Below, in pieces: positions 5,121 through 5,938 of a DNA stretch of 5,938 bases. Source of the stretch: JANNFX01 sp031380225 (GTDB lineage: Bacteria > Pseudomonadota > Alphaproteobacteria > Rhizobiales > Hyphomicrobiaceae); contig JANNFX010000073.1 in the NCBI GenBank assembly GCA_031380225.1, positions 1 to 5,938 on the forward strand. The letters are read 5' to 3'. Every line of letters begins with the position of its first letter. Positions within the stretch are counted from its first letter, which is position 1. The position numbers and the translations under genes are program-made. Under the pieces are notes generated by a model. The model searched no databases and had not been told where the DNA came from. It worked only from the letters and a program-made list of their open reading frames with translations.

Positions 5121-5938
5121 ATGGCGTCTAACCGCCCCCCAAATTCACCGCCTGACAATCCCGGCTTCGAAAATTACCGGCCGTCGGATGAGCGCACAAA
5201 TCCGCCGTCTGAGGGGCGGCCGCAGCGACCGGCGCAACAACCGACACCGCAGCAACAGGCGCAGTGGGGACCCTACGCGCAGCACTATCAGCAAAGCGCC
5301 GGTCAGGGGGGCTATGATCAAGGCGGCACAGCAAACCAACAGCAACCAAATCCGCAACAGCACCAGAATTTTCCGCCACAGCAGCGCGGCCCCCAACAGC
5401 TGCAGGGGATGCCGCCGCAGAAACGCAAGTCTGGTCCGCCAGGCGGTGGACCGCCGCGAAAAGGCCCGCCGCCGCGTCGAGGTTGGTTTGGAAAAATCAT
5501 GCTCGCTGTGCTGGCGCTCATGGTGTTGCTCGGAGGAGCTGCAGCGTATCTCGTGCTCAACGCGCCGGCGGATCTGGTGCGTGATCGCATTGTTGCTGAA
5601 GTCAAAGCCAAAACTGGCCGCGATCTCAAAATTGCTGGACCAGCGTCCTTCACTATCTATCCAAACATTGGCGTCTCGATGCAGGACGTGTCGTTGTCAC
5701 CGCCACCTGGCATGACTGGCAAACCGCTCGTCACAATGCAAAGCTTTGACGTCTCGGTTCGTATTCTCCCGCTGTTGCAGCGTGAGGTTTACGTCGAGCG
5801 CATTATTCTCAAAAAGCCGGTGTTCGAACTTTATGCCGATGCCAGTGGCCGCAAGAGTTGGGAGTTCGCAAGCCTCAGCGCGCCGGCACTGATCAAAGTC
5901 GCGCAAGCCAGCAAGCCCGTAACCGACGCGCCGGGCGG
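5121..5938 (+). CDS. AsmA-family protein, N-terminal part (continues past the window)
   Basis: 272 codons are visible without a stop. Residues 1-120 are a low-complexity, Pro-, Gln-, Gly- and Asn-rich tail, ending in a basic K-G-P-P-P-R-R-G stretch. A single membrane segment follows (~126-146, I-M-L-A-V-L-A-L-M-V-L-L-G-G-A-A-A-Y-L-V). Then comes the AsmA N-terminal signature: T-G-R-D-L-K-I-A-G (165-173), F-x-I-Y-P-N-I-G-V (177-185) and D-V-S-L (189-192). The L-L-Q-R-E-V-Y-V-E-R-I-I-L-K-K-P block is also typical. AsmA-like proteins are inner-membrane anchored, with a long periplasmic part related to bridge-like lipid-transfer proteins, and are linked to outer-membrane assembly and phospholipid traffic. 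Most begin directly at the membrane segment, so the long cytoplasmic tail is uncommon. The start is supported by AAGGA. It is divergent from the nuclease gene. The rest of the protein (full members commonly exceed 600 residues) and its C-terminal domain cannot be seen. Confidence 0.92.
   Translation, partial: MASNRPPNSPPDNPGFENYRPSDERTNPPSEGRPQRPAQQPTPQQQAQWGPYAQHYQQSAGQGGYDQGGTANQQQPNPQQHQNFPPQQRGPQQLQGMPPQKRKSGPPGGGPPRKGPPPRRGWFGKIMLAVLALMVLLGGAAAYLVLNAPADLVRDRIVAEVKAKTGRDLKIAGPASFTIYPNIGVSMQDVSLSPPPGMTGKPLVTMQSFDVSVRILPLLQREVYVERIILKKPVFELYADASGRKSWEFASLSAPALIKVAQASKPVTDAPG

Noticed and set aside
5047..5715. A 222-codon open frame on + overlapping the AsmA gene
   Set aside because: Arg/Ser-rich with no family resemblance. 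It is an out-of-frame shadow of the AsmA gene, whose frame shows a membrane segment and family motifs and has a good ribosome-binding site.

Overview
The window looks like a stretch of an alphaproteobacterial chromosome, probably Hyphomicrobiales. This is inferred from gene types, not from a marker gene. The clues are a single-chain SoxYZ-like carrier of the kind common in methylotrophic alphaproteobacteria, a nuclease with a conserved C-terminal Cys-rich extension, an AsmA-family protein with a Pro/Gln-rich N-terminal tail, and moderately high GC. No RNA gene, insertion sequence, CRISPR array or phage gene is visible.

Left edge (1-484): two broken genes meet 3' end to 3' end near positions 105-130. 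The + strand fragment resembles part of an outer-membrane surface-antigen protein. The - strand fragment is the first ~95 residues of a DegT/DnrJ/EryC1/StrS sugar aminotransferase. One deletion across the ends of two convergent genes would give this arrangement.

Middle (485-3190): an intact short-chain dehydrogenase/reductase (-) and a large RTX calcium-binding exoprotein (+) diverge from a 95-bp spacer. The spacer holds a near-ideal operator-like dyad (9-bp arms, 5-bp centre). The RTX protein has no signal peptide. It has an N-terminal beta-helix-like region, a duplicated block, thirteen uninterrupted nonapeptide repeats and a serralysin-type C-terminal domain, so it is probably exported by a type I system encoded elsewhere. 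After its stop lie a 15-bp tandem repeat, a 14-bp palindrome and a strong hairpin terminator that can serve both strands.

Right half (3208-5938): a periplasmic SoxYZ-like carrier protein (-) and, 114 bp upstream of it, a secreted thermonuclease-like protein (-) with a C-terminal 'sunset'-type extension. A divergent intergenic region of about 280 bp follows. Last comes the 5' part of an AsmA-family membrane protein (+) that runs off the window; it is unusual for its ~120-residue disordered cytoplasmic tail.

The genes do not form one obvious pathway. The window reads as ordinary envelope and periplasm functions plus one gene-decay scar. I see no convincing new defence or mobile system. The best leads are the operator dyad between the SDR and RTX genes, the deletion scar, and the architectures of the RTX and AsmA proteins.
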